In this document: in pieces, positions 23,901-33,924 of the stretch
Numbering within the stretch: position 1 is the stretch's first letter
Layout of the letters: each line of letters opens with the position of its first letter
Assembly (NCBI RefSeq): GCF_016097555.1
Contig: NC_054704.1
Location: 28,872,207-28,936,206 of the forward strand
Direction: 5' to 3'
Length of the DNA: 64,000 nt
DNA from: Gigantopelta aegis
Taxonomy: Eukaryota > Mollusca > Gastropoda > Neomphalida > Peltospiridae
Made by a program: the position numbers and the translations under genes
Notes under the pieces: generated by a model
The model's database searches: none
What the model saw: the letters and a program-made list of their open reading frames with translations, nothing else
What the model was told of the DNA's origin: nothing

Positions 23901-26900
23901 TTCTTATTTTAATAATCACAGTTATTAATTTTAAGGGCAACATGTATGCAAGAAAAGTCTGAAAAATCTGTAGCGTGTTATTTTAACTCTGTAAAGTCTT
24001 TGAGCCAAAATAATAAAAATGGACCGAAATTGCGTGTCAGTTTCAATACACATGCTAGTTCAGGGCCAAAGACAAGTAGGCTAGGGCCGAGTTCAGCTAG
24101 ACCAAGCAAAACAAAAACGTCCGCTAAACTGGTTTATGTGCTTCACGTTAAACCCAATGTCCACGTTGGGAACCAATCACATAGGGGCCTAGTTTGCGAA
24201 TGTTTGGAAAACGTTCGTTGGCTGTTCTCAGTGTGCATATAGGTCACGCTTGACAGCCGAGACTGTTGCACGTATCAAAAGACATTGTTGCAGACATTAA
24301 ACAATACGATTACACGCAAGTAAATCTTGATGTAAATTTGTGAGAAAAAAACACACCACCAAATAGTTGTCGCATCAATGATTACTTAATTGCTGTTTCA
24401 TTTGTTTATTTCCGTTGTCTTTGTTAATTTCGCACTCATGCATTTCGCGATCGCGGGAAAGGAGCATGCAATATTTATACAAATTGCGGTTAAAAGTACA
24501 CTGAATAATAATGTGAATTCAATTAGTTAAAAATAATCATGATATTTGTTAGATAAACTATTATATGAATTTGTTGACTGTGAGGTGACATCTCAAAAGT
24601 TAGCTAGATTTTGCCCTGAACAAGCATTTAACACGACGCGGAAATCAACAAAATGGCACAAATTAAGAAATTGTTGGGGTGTGGAATAGATGGGTTACTT
24701 TAAAATACAACTAAAAGCAGTTCAAACCAAAATAAAGATTGCTATTTTACAGAAATAATGAGCACTGTTTAAAAAAAGAAGAGTATTGGCTCTCAGATTT
24801 TTATTAATGCCATAGGCCTTAGAATTTGGGGTGTGTTTGCAAAGGACATTGGCTTCCAACTCTGCACATCTCCCCTCACCCACTGAAAAATCAAAGTAAT
24901 ATATTAACTGCCCCTACCCCCATTGCTGTCTTTGATTTTGATCAGGGGGTAATTTTGTTATTCAGATGTATTCCAGTTTGTACATAATTAGCTGAAAAAG
25001 ATGCATTTTCATATTCATATCATGGGCGGATCCAGGAAATATTTTTAGGGGGGGACCAAAAAAGAAGGGCACATTGACTCGTCAAAAGGGCACCTTACTA
25101 CAAGTTTTGATATTTACAATTAATATGAATTCCTTTGTGTATATAATTATCAGTGTAGGAACGGAAGTGTACACTAAACAATATTTTTTATAGCTGCCGT
25201 TTTCTATACCGCTAGCTACACCATTCACCTTAGAACCTATGCAGTAGTTAATAATGCAACTACAGAAAAACACGTCAACGTCACCTAACCTTACGATTTC
25301 TACCGTGGTCTGACTCGGTAATAAAAGCTCCAGTTTCGGGAGCAAGCATGCACATATTTTTAGTGCAATTAACTCTGGTAACAAATCATACATCATGATG
25401 TATATTAAATTTAATACTGATAATTAATCGATCGATGCAAATATATACATTTTTGGTGAAAATACGCAAACAAATCGGAGGTAACATTTTCATAAACATC
25501 CGTTCAAACACGCAATAGTTAGGAGTATAATATTGTTTTAATAACAATAGCTTAATTTGTTAACTGAATAATTTTAATTATCAATGCAACAAATACAGAA
25601 GCACACTATAAATCAGTATTAAAAAAGTAATACTGTACGTCGATGGTATTTAGCGAGATCGTATCAATATATGTATACAATACTTGAACAATTCCATAGC
25701 AACCAAATGTTCTCAGTTGCTATCAACGCAACATTCAGCACAATAAAATAACTTAACAGGGAGCCCAGTCTGTCATTGTCAGGCAATGTGTAACGGAGAC
25801 AATTTCATATGTAGTTTAATACTAATAGTTACGATGAACTATCCACAGTGCAGTTATCAATATTATGCACAACCATTAAGCATTCCATAGTAACAACTTG
25901 TTTTGATAATGATATATACCAATATTAGAGAACAATCAACATAATTACACATCACACAGTCCAGTGCCATTGTCAGGCAACGTGTAATGGACACAATTTG
26001 AGATATTCCTCAGTTATCTACCCTCAGCATAAAGCATGTAGGTGGCGTTCAATTTGTAGTTAGGCCTATCGACAGGGAAGTGAATAAGAAATATGTTTAA
26101 AAAATAACGATGCCATCCTGTTGTTGGGTCCCTGGCTGTATAATCGAGGATGGGGCATAAAGTTCTTAAAAGATGACATTGTAAACAAAATAGCTGGTTA
26201 ATCGCGATTACAAGGTGTAGTCACTATAAAACATTCGCTACTAGACCTTCAACGCCTGTTTGGCCCCTCTATCGATCCTAAAGGGAAGCCAACTCTATTG
26301 CCATTATAGGGAAATCAATAATATCTCCCATTTCACACGTATATACGATGCACTAATCACTAGCAAATAATCATATCTATCTAGTGGGAAAGCGACATGA
26401 CAACCAACGTTTTGCTCACACAATTGCCATGATGGATTCTTGAAACATTCTGCGACGATGCTTTCGTAAGAACATGCTAATGATTTCAGAAATGTCAATT
26501 TTCATAGAATGATGAATATGCATCAAGGCAAGTCCTGCTAGTCTGTCTTCTCCCATGGTATTTCGTAAGAAGGTTTTGACACGCCGTAGTGCAGAAAACG
26601 AACGTTCTGCCGATGCACTGCCAACAGGCATTACACAGGCAATGGCAAGCAATACTTTCACGTTGGGAAAGACTGCCTCGTTACATGCTCGGTATGACTG
26701 CAACAACGAATCTGGAACAGGATCTGTTGAACATTTCCTGTTTCTTGACCACTGCATCACTGATTCCTGGAAACTCATATTCGTAGAATCTGTTGAGGAG
26801 GATTCATTGCCAATAGATGTCCACATCTTTTTCCAGCTACCTAGTTCTGATTTGAGGTTAAGTGGTGTTGGTAGGTCAGTTTTCCAGAACTGCAGATCTG

Positions 26901-29900
26901 TATGTAACAATTCTATGTCACTGGTTTTGACAATCAATTTGGGAATAAGGCCAAACAAATGACGACACTTACAGGCATCCTCTGAAAACCTACTTTCCAT
27001 CTCTGTGATAAGGTGGTCTAAAAAGGGAATAGCTATCGAGTTCCTGAAGTATTGCTCTGTAGTGGAACTTGGAATGTTGTCACGATGTTGCTGAAATCTA
27101 CCACCTACACGTGACATTGTGACATATCCACCTATGTCTTCGGAGAGTGACACAGCCTCACCGTACCAATCTTTGAATATGCCATCGATGTTGCTTCTAT
27201 TCGATTTCAAGTCAGTAACCGACTGACCAATGAGATTGTAGGCTTCATAGCAATCTAGATCACTGCACTGCAGAAGCTTCGCTTTAGGCATGACAGACAG
27301 AAGACAACTTTTGATGGTCAAGAATGCCATTATAAATGGGAATGACTTGATGGTTGTTAACAATCCCTGAGCTGTGGTTCTCGTGTTGGCATCCCACAAC
27401 CAATTTTCTTCACCATATATGTCAGGATATAGTGCAGGATTAACAATAGCATCCAGGCATGTCGTCAGTTCTGAGTACAGCTCATGGAATGTGTCGTAGC
27501 AACTGTGGCGTTCCACCCATCTGGTTTTACATAAACCAAGAAGTTTCTTTTTGGTACTTTCACATTTTAGTTTAGCAAGTACCTGTTCAAAAAAACGTTG
27601 TCGTTTCGGAGAATTGTGAAATAATAAGTATATTTCATTTAATGAACCTATCATGTTTCTAACAGGCGTCATCTTGCACGAAGCTGCGATCGAAAGGTTT
27701 AGAACGTGACTGTTACAATGTGTGTATAGAGCTTTCGGAGCAACATTTCGAATTCTCCCATTTACACCATTGACCTCACTAGACATGGCTGATGCACCAT
27801 CATAAGCTTGCCCACGTAAGTTATCAATGTTTAGTTCGTTTGCCCGCAAAATATCAAGGATGCTTTCAGATATTGCTTTACCTGTGGTGCGTTTCAAAAA
27901 CGAGTAATTGAAGAATGCTTCGATAATTTCAACATTATTTACGTCATTTGTTTGCAAAAATCTCAAACAAAGAGATAGGATTTCCTGATTGCCAAATGTG
28001 TCAGTAACCTCATCTGCCATTATGGAAAAGAATGGACTAGGTGATCCAGCTTTAATGCCTAATGTTAGGTGGTGTCGAATAAAATCTCCGATAAGGACTA
28101 CAATTTCATTTTGTATAGTTTTGCTGGTGTATTTCGATGTTTGTTTTCCTCTTTCTAGATGAGTGTGCAGAATTTTATCACTTTTCGCCATGAGATCAAG
28201 AGTTGCTAAGAAATTGCCACGATTAGAAGCTGTACTACTACTGTCATCTCGATGTCCTCTAAGCGCAATATTCTGTTTTCCACAAAAAACAACTGCATCA
28301 ACAATGCATTTCAAAATATGCAAGTTATCTTCAAACAGTTGTTTTCTTTTCCGGTCTAAGATACAATCCACCTGTTGTGAGGGTTTACTCGAATTCTGTT
28401 TGGCTATTTCTGCAGCAATCAGGGCATCTTTGTGGTAGTCAAGGCGCATATGGTTATCTAGAATACCATCTTTTGAGCCCTTGGCTTTTCTGAGGTTTGT
28501 AAATGCTTTATTTACTAAGACACCAACACTTTTATTGCGGGGCAGAAACATAACACAGTACTCGCAGAGTCCGCCTTCTAATAAAGGACTGTACACTAAC
28601 CATGTATACTCGTCCAGCCACTGAGACCTAAAAACTAGTGTTTTTTCATCACCCCTTTGTCTTACAACTTGTGAACAAAATGTTTTATATCCCACCGGAG
28701 GCACAAAATGTTGTTCCATGTATTTGCACTTTTCATTATCACTAAAGTGACGGACATCAATTTTGTTTTTAACGATTTTTCCAAGGTCAAAGTAAGAATG
28801 ATCATTGAAATCAGTAACAACGGATCCATCATGCGTTGAAGCTGTGTCTCCTGATACAACGACTCCATCCTGAATTGAAACTGTGTTACACATAGCAACG
28901 ACTCCATCCTGAGTTGAAACTGTGTTACCAGTAGCAAGGACTCCACCCTGAGTTGAAGCTGTGTCTCCTGATACAACGACTCCATCCTGAGTTGAAACTG
29001 TGTTACACATAGCAACGACTCCATCCTGAGTTGAAACTGTGTTACCAGTAGCAAGGACTCCACCCTGAGTTGAAGCTGTGTCTCCTGATACGACTCCATC
29101 CTGAGTTGAAACTGTGTTACACATAGCAACGACTCCATCCTGAGTTGAAACTGTGTTACCAGTAGCAAGGACTCCACCCTGAGTTGAAACTGTGTTACAC
29201 ATAGCAACGACTCCATCCTGAGTTGAAACTGTGTTACCAGTAGCAACGACTCCATCCTGAGTTGAAACTGTGTTACCAGTAGCAATGACTCCATCCTGAG
29301 TTGAAACTGTGTTACCAGTGCAGGCCAAACTAAAACGTAATTAAAACAGAGTTTTATTATGGATGTAACCTTTACAGCTAATAAACACTGGGTGTAGGAC
29401 ATCCGCTGCTGCCGATTAGTCACGTGACCACTAACAATCAAAGTGTGCATGTATTATAACACTTTTATTTGTATATAACCAGTGGTTATTATATAAAGAG
29501 GCACTTGTAAAATATAACTGTAAAGGGCACTATAGCAATGACTGTCTAGGCTAATAAAATAATTTTATTCCTGCATATTTATTGGTTTTATCCATAAATG
29601 TTTGCCGCATTCCGTTAAACACCAACGCAACGGTCCGAAACGGAACCGCGCCAAAACGGAATCTTCATTTCCCGCAAAAACGGTTCAGTTTAAACGGCCC
29701 TTCATCCTCGCAAAGCAAAACAAGCACGCGACAAAATAGAACCATTGTTGCCCGCAAAAACGGTTCAGTTTTAACGGCCCTTCAATCTCGCGGAAACGAA
29801 ACCATTCCAAAATAGACTGAGGCGAAAACGAACGTTCGTCGCCGAAAAAATAGTTCAGTTTTATCACTATTCGATCGGAACACCAACGTTTTCAGCTGGG

Positions 29901-32900
29901 ATATTTTCGTAAACGATTTATATGCAAAGGAGCATTGTTATCGGTCGTACGATGCATTTCTCATTAGTATTTCAAGTCGTATACATTTATTAATTATAAG
30001 TCGTCCAAAGAATTTCTCGGTCCGAATGCGTCGTTGTCAAAAGCCGGTTCGATCATGTGCTGAAAGGAAATCTACCCAAATATTACTCTTGTATAAGATA
30101 TCATTTCATTGGCTGGTAGTGTTATAGTCTAAAAATAGCCTTGGGATTGCTAGTGCCACAGATTGTGAATCGTGGGTATTTTAGTAAATCTGGTAATGGC
30201 GGTAATACTTTTTGCCGTGGACGTAAATTTGCGTTTTCATCTGCATTCGTTATCACTCATTCCAGTTTCGATCATAGACTAATAATTTTAAATATGGATG
30301 TTATTCACGTATGGATTTTTTTTAATACTTTTTTTAATTATAAAAAAAATAATTTTTTTTTTTTTTTTTTTCAATTTTATCAATGAAATAGGTAGAGTCG
30401 GCTGAAAATGTTAGGGTCGGTCGGGTTACCCTAAACACAACTATTTTTTTTTTTTTTAGGCCCTAGGTAGGGCAGATATATATAAAAACGATACAAAGGG
30501 GCACTTGTAAAATATAACTCTAATGGGCACTATAGCAACGACTGTCTAGGTAAGGTAGATATATATAATATATATATAAACGATACAAAGGGCACTTGTA
30601 AAATATAACTGTAATTTAAGGGCACTACTCTAGGAACGACTCTCTATAGTTACACATAAAAATGACAGAGCCTATTTTTTATTACTAATTTTGATGATCA
30701 GTAGTACAATTTGAAAGCAAACATTATTAGGCTATCGTTATGCAATGTTGGAACAGACAACTTTCAAGCGCTCATAACTAATGGAAGGGCGCCACGGGAA
30801 ATTTCAGAATGCTACATGGCTGATGCCATCAAAGTTAATTGTTAAATTTCCTAGTAGATAAGAATATATAGCCTAGGGAAGAAACCAATGGACAACAATT
30901 CAAGATAAACTTACTTTAAGAAACCATCTAGCTTTTTACATCGCTTAGCTTCATGAAATAAAGTATTTTTAAGCAATTTTCTTCGCGGCATGGTTGTCTG
31001 TATAATTCGTGTGACGTCACATCAGCGATCTACAGTTCTACGTCATAATATACTAGCAATAATGAAGTAAATTGGCGTCACTCGCGTTAGAACCTCAATG
31101 GGGCCCCATTGAGACTCAATAACACAGACACATATCTGCAAGCTTGCGCATGTACACGAAAATCTTGATTTCATTTATCTACAATATAATTATTGTTTAC
31201 TTAAAAAAAAAAAAAAATTCTACAAACAAAAAGGGCACTTGGACATTTTGAGGGCACTTGAACAATTTTTGGGGGGGACGCGTCCCCCTGGTCCCCCCCC
31301 TTGGATCCGCCCATGCATATATAAATACTCTATACAGTACTACACAAAACAATTTTGGCTAAAACATTTTCATTATGGCAAATCAAAATCCCATTTGGCA
31401 ATTGTTTTTGGCTACAGGTATTTTTAATCCTGGATGAGCCCTGAGTTCATCAAAGTATTATGACTGTGACAGCCCAAGCAAGATCGAACCACCTCTGTGG
31501 ATCTATTCAGCTGATTGGGTTTTTTCTTGTTCCAACCAGTGCACAACAACCAGACAACGGCTGTGGTATGTGCCTTCCTGTCTGTGGGAAAGTGCATATA
31601 AAAGATCCCTTTCTGCATTAGGAAAAATGTAGCGGGTTACCAAATGTTTGACATCCAATAGTCGATGATTAATCAATGTGCTACAGTGGTGTCGTTAAAC
31701 AAAACAAACTTTTTTTCAGCCTAAGCGAAGATGAGCTGTAGATAAATAATGTTAAAAAAGAAATAAAACTAAACAGATAAGTAATGATAATAATACAAAC
31801 ATTTTAAATTTCAGTTTCATTTTAAAGACAGTTAAAAATTATATTCATAAAACATTTTATGAAATACTAGTATGTGGGCAACCAAGAGATGATGTTGGGC
31901 AACCAAACTTCAGCTACTGGTTGCCCACCGGGCAACTATCACAATTTCACATTTGTGCACCCCTGAATAACAAGTGTAATGACATTTTGGGAAGCGACAT
32001 CATAACATGACGTTGCTTCTCCAGTCCTAGCTCAGACTGCATTTGAAATATGACGTCATTTCATCATCTTCTAGTTGTGGCTGAAACATTTTGAGTTGGG
32101 TCTTGTTATTCATAAAAAAAACAATAATAATAATATGGATATTAAAGAAATTATTACACTGGCGTTTGAGTTGTACTGATTTTACAAAACTCGTGTCAGG
32201 TTTCAATATAAAAAAAATACTGACACTCATTTCATAAAATCAGTACGACACACAAGCTCATATAATAAGCTATATTTATCCACATTCAGTCATTTTTGTT
32301 TAATTCAGGCATAAACCAGCCTGTCCCCCTGTAAAAATTGGAGCCAGTATGCCTATGTGCAAACACATTTAATGTGTTCCTAATGTACAGTGGATCAAAG
32401 GAATAATCTCCCTTGTTGGACATATTTGAGTTTTTCCAATTCCAACCACTGTTCCACAATAGGTGCATAACAAAGCTTATGGCATATGCTGTCCTGTTTG
32501 AAAAGGCACATATAAACTATCCTTTGATGCTAAACAGTGCATGATTTTTATCACGGTCACTGATTGTTTGGTTACATGATATATATTATTGTAACCTAAT
32601 CAATAATCTCAAACTTACATTGAAATTAGTTACCTTCTGAAGTTTGTAAATTTTAATTAAAATTTTTAAGATGGTTCACCACATGAACGATTGGTGGTTT
32701 GTGTAGATGTAAAGTTATATTACCAACATGCAGGGCTTCAAGAATTTTTTTTATAAAATCCATTAGCCATGGGATCGGTGAATTAAAAAATTTACTAGCC
32801 ACTATTAAAAATTCACTAGCCCTACTTTACTTTCAGTTAATGCAATTTTACTAAATAAATAGTAATAATCAGATATGTCATGTATAAGAGGGAAATAGAG

Positions 32901-33924
32901 CTTAAAACACAACCATTGGGGGGGGGGGGGGGGGGGGTGAAGGCAGAATATTCATATATGCAAAATAGATTTAACTGCAACATTTGACAACTTTTTTCAC
33001 TAGCCATTGGGCATGGCAATAATAGTTATTTACTAGCCCAACATTGAATATCACTAGCTATGGGAGTGGGGCTACCATAATCTAGAAGCCCTGCCAACAT
33101 GTGAACACAATGATCGCCATTGTTTAGGTCTGCTAAGGTGTTGTTTAACATGCCTTTAGTGACTGATTAACATGTTTAACAGTTTTGCAATACATGTACA
33201 TATTTGTTTAGTTTTTTAACATTTTCAGTTTGTCATGCAGAAGTTAATGCAATAACAAGTGCTGTGGGTGCCACTCATGGGTCCACACTCTATGTCACGT
33301 TACATCCATGTAAAGAATGTGCAAAAATTATTGTCCAAGCTGGAGTCAAGGAAGTTGTATATCTGAGTGATCGTAATGCTTTCAAGGCCAAGTACAGAGC
33401 ATCAAAGCTAATGTTTGATACTGTTGGAGTCAAACACAGGTACGTTTACAGCAGTGACTTAAGCGTTCGCCTCGGTGAATACATTCAACTGATTGGGGTT
33501 TTTCTATTCCAACCAGTGCAATACAACTGGTTAAAAGCCGTGGTATGTGCTTTCCTGTCTGTGGGAAAGTGCATATAAAATATTCCTAGCTGCTAATGGA
33601 AAAATGTAGCAGGTTTCCTTTGACTACGAGTTATAATTACCAAATGTTTAACATCCAATAGCTGATGATTAATTAATCAATGTGCTCCAATGGTTTCATT
33701 AAACAAAACAAACAAACTTTTTAAAGGTACAATATCATGGTTATAAGTGCCATATTTAGCTATTTTTACATTTATTAACTACAAATTAATCTACACATAA
33801 TCTTCACATAATTAACTTCCTTAAGAATTCTCAGTAAAATGATACAGTTCTTGTCTTGACTAGTTTTGTGTTAATTTTCAGGAAGTACTGTTTGACAGGA
33901 AAAAAATTCAAGTGCAATCTGTAG
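20824..33924 (+). CDS. DCTD: Deoxycytidylate (dCMP) deaminase, four-exon gene
   Basis: DCTD converts dCMP to dUMP, the substrate of thymidylate synthase, and is a zinc-dependent, usually hexameric cytosolic enzyme. Exons at 20824-20931, 22387-22519, 33229-33439 and 33882-33924 join in phases 0, 1 and 2 to give about 164 residues, against about 178 in human. Visible landmarks are DEYFMAVA and QRSHDP in exon 1, VGAC and GYNCMPKGFED in exon 2, and in exon 3 CHAEVNAI (zinc-ligand histidine and catalytic glutamate) and LHPCKECAKIIVQAGVKEV (the two zinc cysteines). Exon 3 also carries the conserved LSDRNA...LMFDTVGVKHR segment. The span includes an intron of about 10.7 kb filled with nested hAT elements. 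The start ATG and last exon are less certain than the core. Confidence 0.9.
21049..22020. repeat. Dispersed repeat starting with TCAGG units, with SINE inside
   Basis: 'caggtcaggtcatagg' at about 21062 and 'gcatcctgtgtaa...cttatgtccctaatc' at about 21905-22010 match the two ends of the repeat at 56172-56560. Between them lie a G/C-richer segment (21190-21430) and a SINE, so this copy is expanded by insertions. It occupies DCTD intron 1. Confidence 0.6.
21477..21660 (+). mobile_element. SINE, 5'-truncated
   Basis: The core (gtgcatataaaagatccctt) and tail (cgccatataactgtaaataa) are present. It is inserted in a larger repeat within DCTD intron 1. A second SINE-family tail, 'gtgtcgttaaacaaacattc', follows at about 21770-21836. 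Confidence 0.8.
22387..22519 (+). CDS. DCTD: DCTD exon 2
   Basis: The acceptor 'ttgtag' ends at 22386 and the donor GTAAGT begins at 22520. It encodes VGACLVSDKDCVISTGYNCM and a PKGFEDRFPW segment, matching VGACIV...GYNGMPNGCSDD...PW of animal dCMP deaminases. It ends in phase 1, exactly what exon 3 needs to restore the valine before CHAE. Confidence 0.9.
22733..22900 (+). mobile_element. SINE with a different tRNA-like head
   Basis: The head 'agtggtaaagcgctcacttgg' with a box B-like GGGATCGATCC is followed by the shared SINE body (ggtatataaaaggctgtgg). The head matches that of the copy at 41552-41850. The tail is degraded. Confidence 0.75.
23488..23610. repeat. Perfect 61-bp-arm palindrome
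   Basis: Bases 23488-23548 (from CTAGCCCGAGTACTCTGAC) are the exact reverse complement of 23550-23610 (to GTCAGAGTACTCGGGCTAG), with a single A between them. 'cgtccacc' stands on both sides as a short direct repeat. Both strands read nearly the same short peptide through it, which is only a consequence of the symmetry. Confidence 0.97.
26416..29328 (-). CDS. hAT transposase (ZMYM/TTF-zinc-finger, DUF4371 type)
   Basis: A 970-codon uninterrupted frame encodes a hAT transposase similar to 'zinc finger MYM-type protein 1-like' proteins. After a repetitive N terminus (residues 1-170) come a TTF-type zinc-binding region (HFVPPVGYKTFC, LCEYCVMFLP, HKDA; about 205-300) and the RNase H-like core with FSIMADEVTDTFGNQE (about 435), LRGQAYDGASAMSSEVNG and CNSHVLNLSIA. 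TRWVERH (about 604) and the C-terminal hAT dimerisation segment (SASAERSFSALRRVKTFLRN, about 905-925) follow. No ATG opens the full frame. It begins after a possible acceptor (gttttag at about 29333), so either an upstream exon supplies the start or an internal ATG in the repeat is used. The core looks intact, so this copy may be active or recently active. Confidence 0.92.
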   Translation of the reverse strand: MACTGNTVSTQDGVIATGNTVSTQDGVVATGNTVSTQDGVVAMCNTVSTQGGVLATGNTVSTQDGVVAMCNTVSTQDGVVSGDTASTQGGVLATGNTVSTQDGVVAMCNTVSTQDGVVVSGDTASTQGGVLATGNTVSTQDGVVAMCNTVSIQDGVVVSGDTASTHDGSVVTDFNDHSYFDLGKIVKNKIDVRHFSDNEKCKYMEQHFVPPVGYKTFCSQVVRQRGDEKTLVFRSQWLDEYTWLVYSPLLEGGLCEYCVMFLPRNKSVGVLVNKAFTNLRKAKGSKDGILDNHMRLDYHKDALIAAEIAKQNSSKPSQQVDCILDRKRKQLFEDNLHILKCIVDAVVFCGKQNIALRGHRDDSSSTASNRGNFLATLDLMAKSDKILHTHLERGKQTSKYTSKTIQNEIVVLIGDFIRHHLTLGIKAGSPSPFFSIMADEVTDTFGNQEILSLCLRFLQTNDVNNVEIIEAFFNYSFLKRTTGKAISESILDILRANELNIDNLRGQAYDGASAMSSEVNGVNGRIRNVAPKALYTHCNSHVLNLSIAASCKMTPVRNMIGSLNEIYLLFHNSPKRQRFFEQVLAKLKCESTKKKLLGLCKTRWVERHSCYDTFHELYSELTTCLDAIVNPALYPDIYGEENWLWDANTRTTAQGLLTTIKSFPFIMAFLTIKSCLLSVMPKAKLLQCSDLDCYEAYNLIGQSVTDLKSNRSNIDGIFKDWYGEAVSLSEDIGGYVTMSRVGGRFQQHRDNIPSSTTEQYFRNSIAIPFLDHLITEMESRFSEDACKCRHLFGLIPKLIVKTSDIELLHTDLQFWKTDLPTPLNLKSELGSWKKMWTSIGNESSSTDSTNMSFQESVMQWSRNRKCSTDPVPDSLLQSYRACNEAVFPNVKVLLAIACVMPVGSASAERSFSALRRVKTFLRNTMGEDRLAGLALMHIHHSMKIDISEIISMFLRKHRRRMFQESIMAIV
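28815..29320 (-). repeat. 39-bp coding minisatellite with 117-bp higher-order unit
   Basis: Thirteen units of 13 residues of the type GNTVSTQDGVVAM lie in frame at the transposase N terminus, one of them a codon shorter. Three variants (GNT...VVAM, CNT...VVVS, GDTASTQGGVLAT) recur in the same order three times, giving a 117-bp higher-order period. Because 39 is a multiple of three, another frame is also open across it. Confidence 0.95.
29500..30660. repeat. Internal repeats of the inner hAT
   Basis: A unit containing 'ggcacttgtaaaatataact' followed by 'gggcactatagcaa' occurs near 29502, 30498 and 30592. A separate unit of about 80 bp with 'cgcaaaaacggttcagttt' occurs at about 29672 and 29754. 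These are likely remnants of local duplications or transposase-binding arrays. Confidence 0.7.
31430..31715 (+). mobile_element. SINE in the outer hAT right flank
   Basis: It has a body 'caaccagtgcacaacaacc', core (gtgcatataaaagatccctt) and tail 'ggtgtcgttaaacaaaacaa'. The head contains 'agatcgaaccacctctgtgg'. It lies between the inner and outer hAT right ends. Confidence 0.8.
32440..32600 (+). mobile_element. Degraded SINE fragment
   Basis: 'gcataacaaagcttatggca', 'tgctgtcctgtttg' and 'cacatataaactatcctttg' match the SINE core with many changes. The tail is lost. Confidence 0.6.
32731..33093. mobile_element. hAT MITE with 8-bp target duplication
   Basis: The ends CAGGGCTTC and GAAGCCCTG are exact inverses. 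The 8-bp duplication CCAACATG flanks the element at 32723-32730 and 33094-33101. It contains a G tract (32918-32937). It is homologous, in reverse orientation, to 61476-61805. It lies about 135 bp upstream of DCTD exon 3. Confidence 0.93.
33229..33439 (+). CDS. DCTD: DCTD exon 3 (catalytic zinc site)
   Basis: The acceptor 'attttcag' ends at 33228 and the donor GTACGT begins at 33440. With the G from exon 2 it reads V-CHAEVNAI, containing the zinc-binding histidine and the proton-shuttling glutamate. LHPCKECAK with both zinc cysteines and the QAGVKEVVYLSD strand follow. This is the most conserved part of the enzyme and fixes the family. It ends in phase 2. Confidence 0.95.
33454..33722 (+). 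mobile_element. SINE just after the DCTD exon 3 donor
   Basis: It has a body 'caaccagtgcaatacaactg', core (gtgcatataaaatattccta), 'acatccaatagctgatgatt' and tail 'tttcattaaacaaaacaaac'. It starts about 15 bp past the splice donor. Confidence 0.8.
33882..33924 (+). CDS. DCTD: Probable DCTD terminal exon
   Basis: The acceptor 'aattttcag' ends at 33881. In the required phase it reads R-KYCLTGKKFKCNL and stops at TAG 33922-33924. The human enzyme continues RKFIPKCSKIVIDFDSI and ends about 20 residues later, so this tail is short but starts with the same RK. The splice signal and phase fit. A different last exon remains possible. Confidence 0.55.

Larger units (their letters stand above)
25021..31315 (-). 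mobile_element. Inner hAT transposon, autonomous-type
   Basis: The ends CATGGGCGGATCCA and TGGATCCGCCCATG are exact inverses and resemble hAT termini of the CAGGGGCGGATCCA kind with one change. Several GGGCAC motifs recur just inside both ends and at 29524, 30499, 30524, 30593 and 30619, as transposase-binding subterminal repeats often do. It encodes a long transposase on the - strand. CATAT stands next to both borders but an exact 8-bp duplication was not found. Confidence 0.75.
23325..31965. mobile_element. Outer hAT-like element carrying a second hAT
   Basis: The left end CAGGGGTGCACAAAT is the exact inverse of ATTTGTGCACCCCTG on the right. This is the short CAGGG-type terminus usual for hAT. 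'aataa' flanks both ends but no clean 8-bp duplication is seen. Once the inner hAT (25021-31315) is removed, only about 2.3 kb remains, noncoding or coding for an unrecognised short frame (23946-24242). It therefore behaves as a non-autonomous element. It lies in DCTD intron 2. Confidence 0.6.

Noticed and set aside
23946..24242. 98-codon frame in the left part of the outer hAT
   Set aside because: Basic and serine-rich but without a recognisable domain. It could be a remnant of an exon, but there is not enough to call a gene.
28662..29450. 262-codon frame overlapping the hAT transposase start
   Set aside because: It is the alternative frame of the 39-bp repeat. It has no domain, while the other frame continues into a full transposase.
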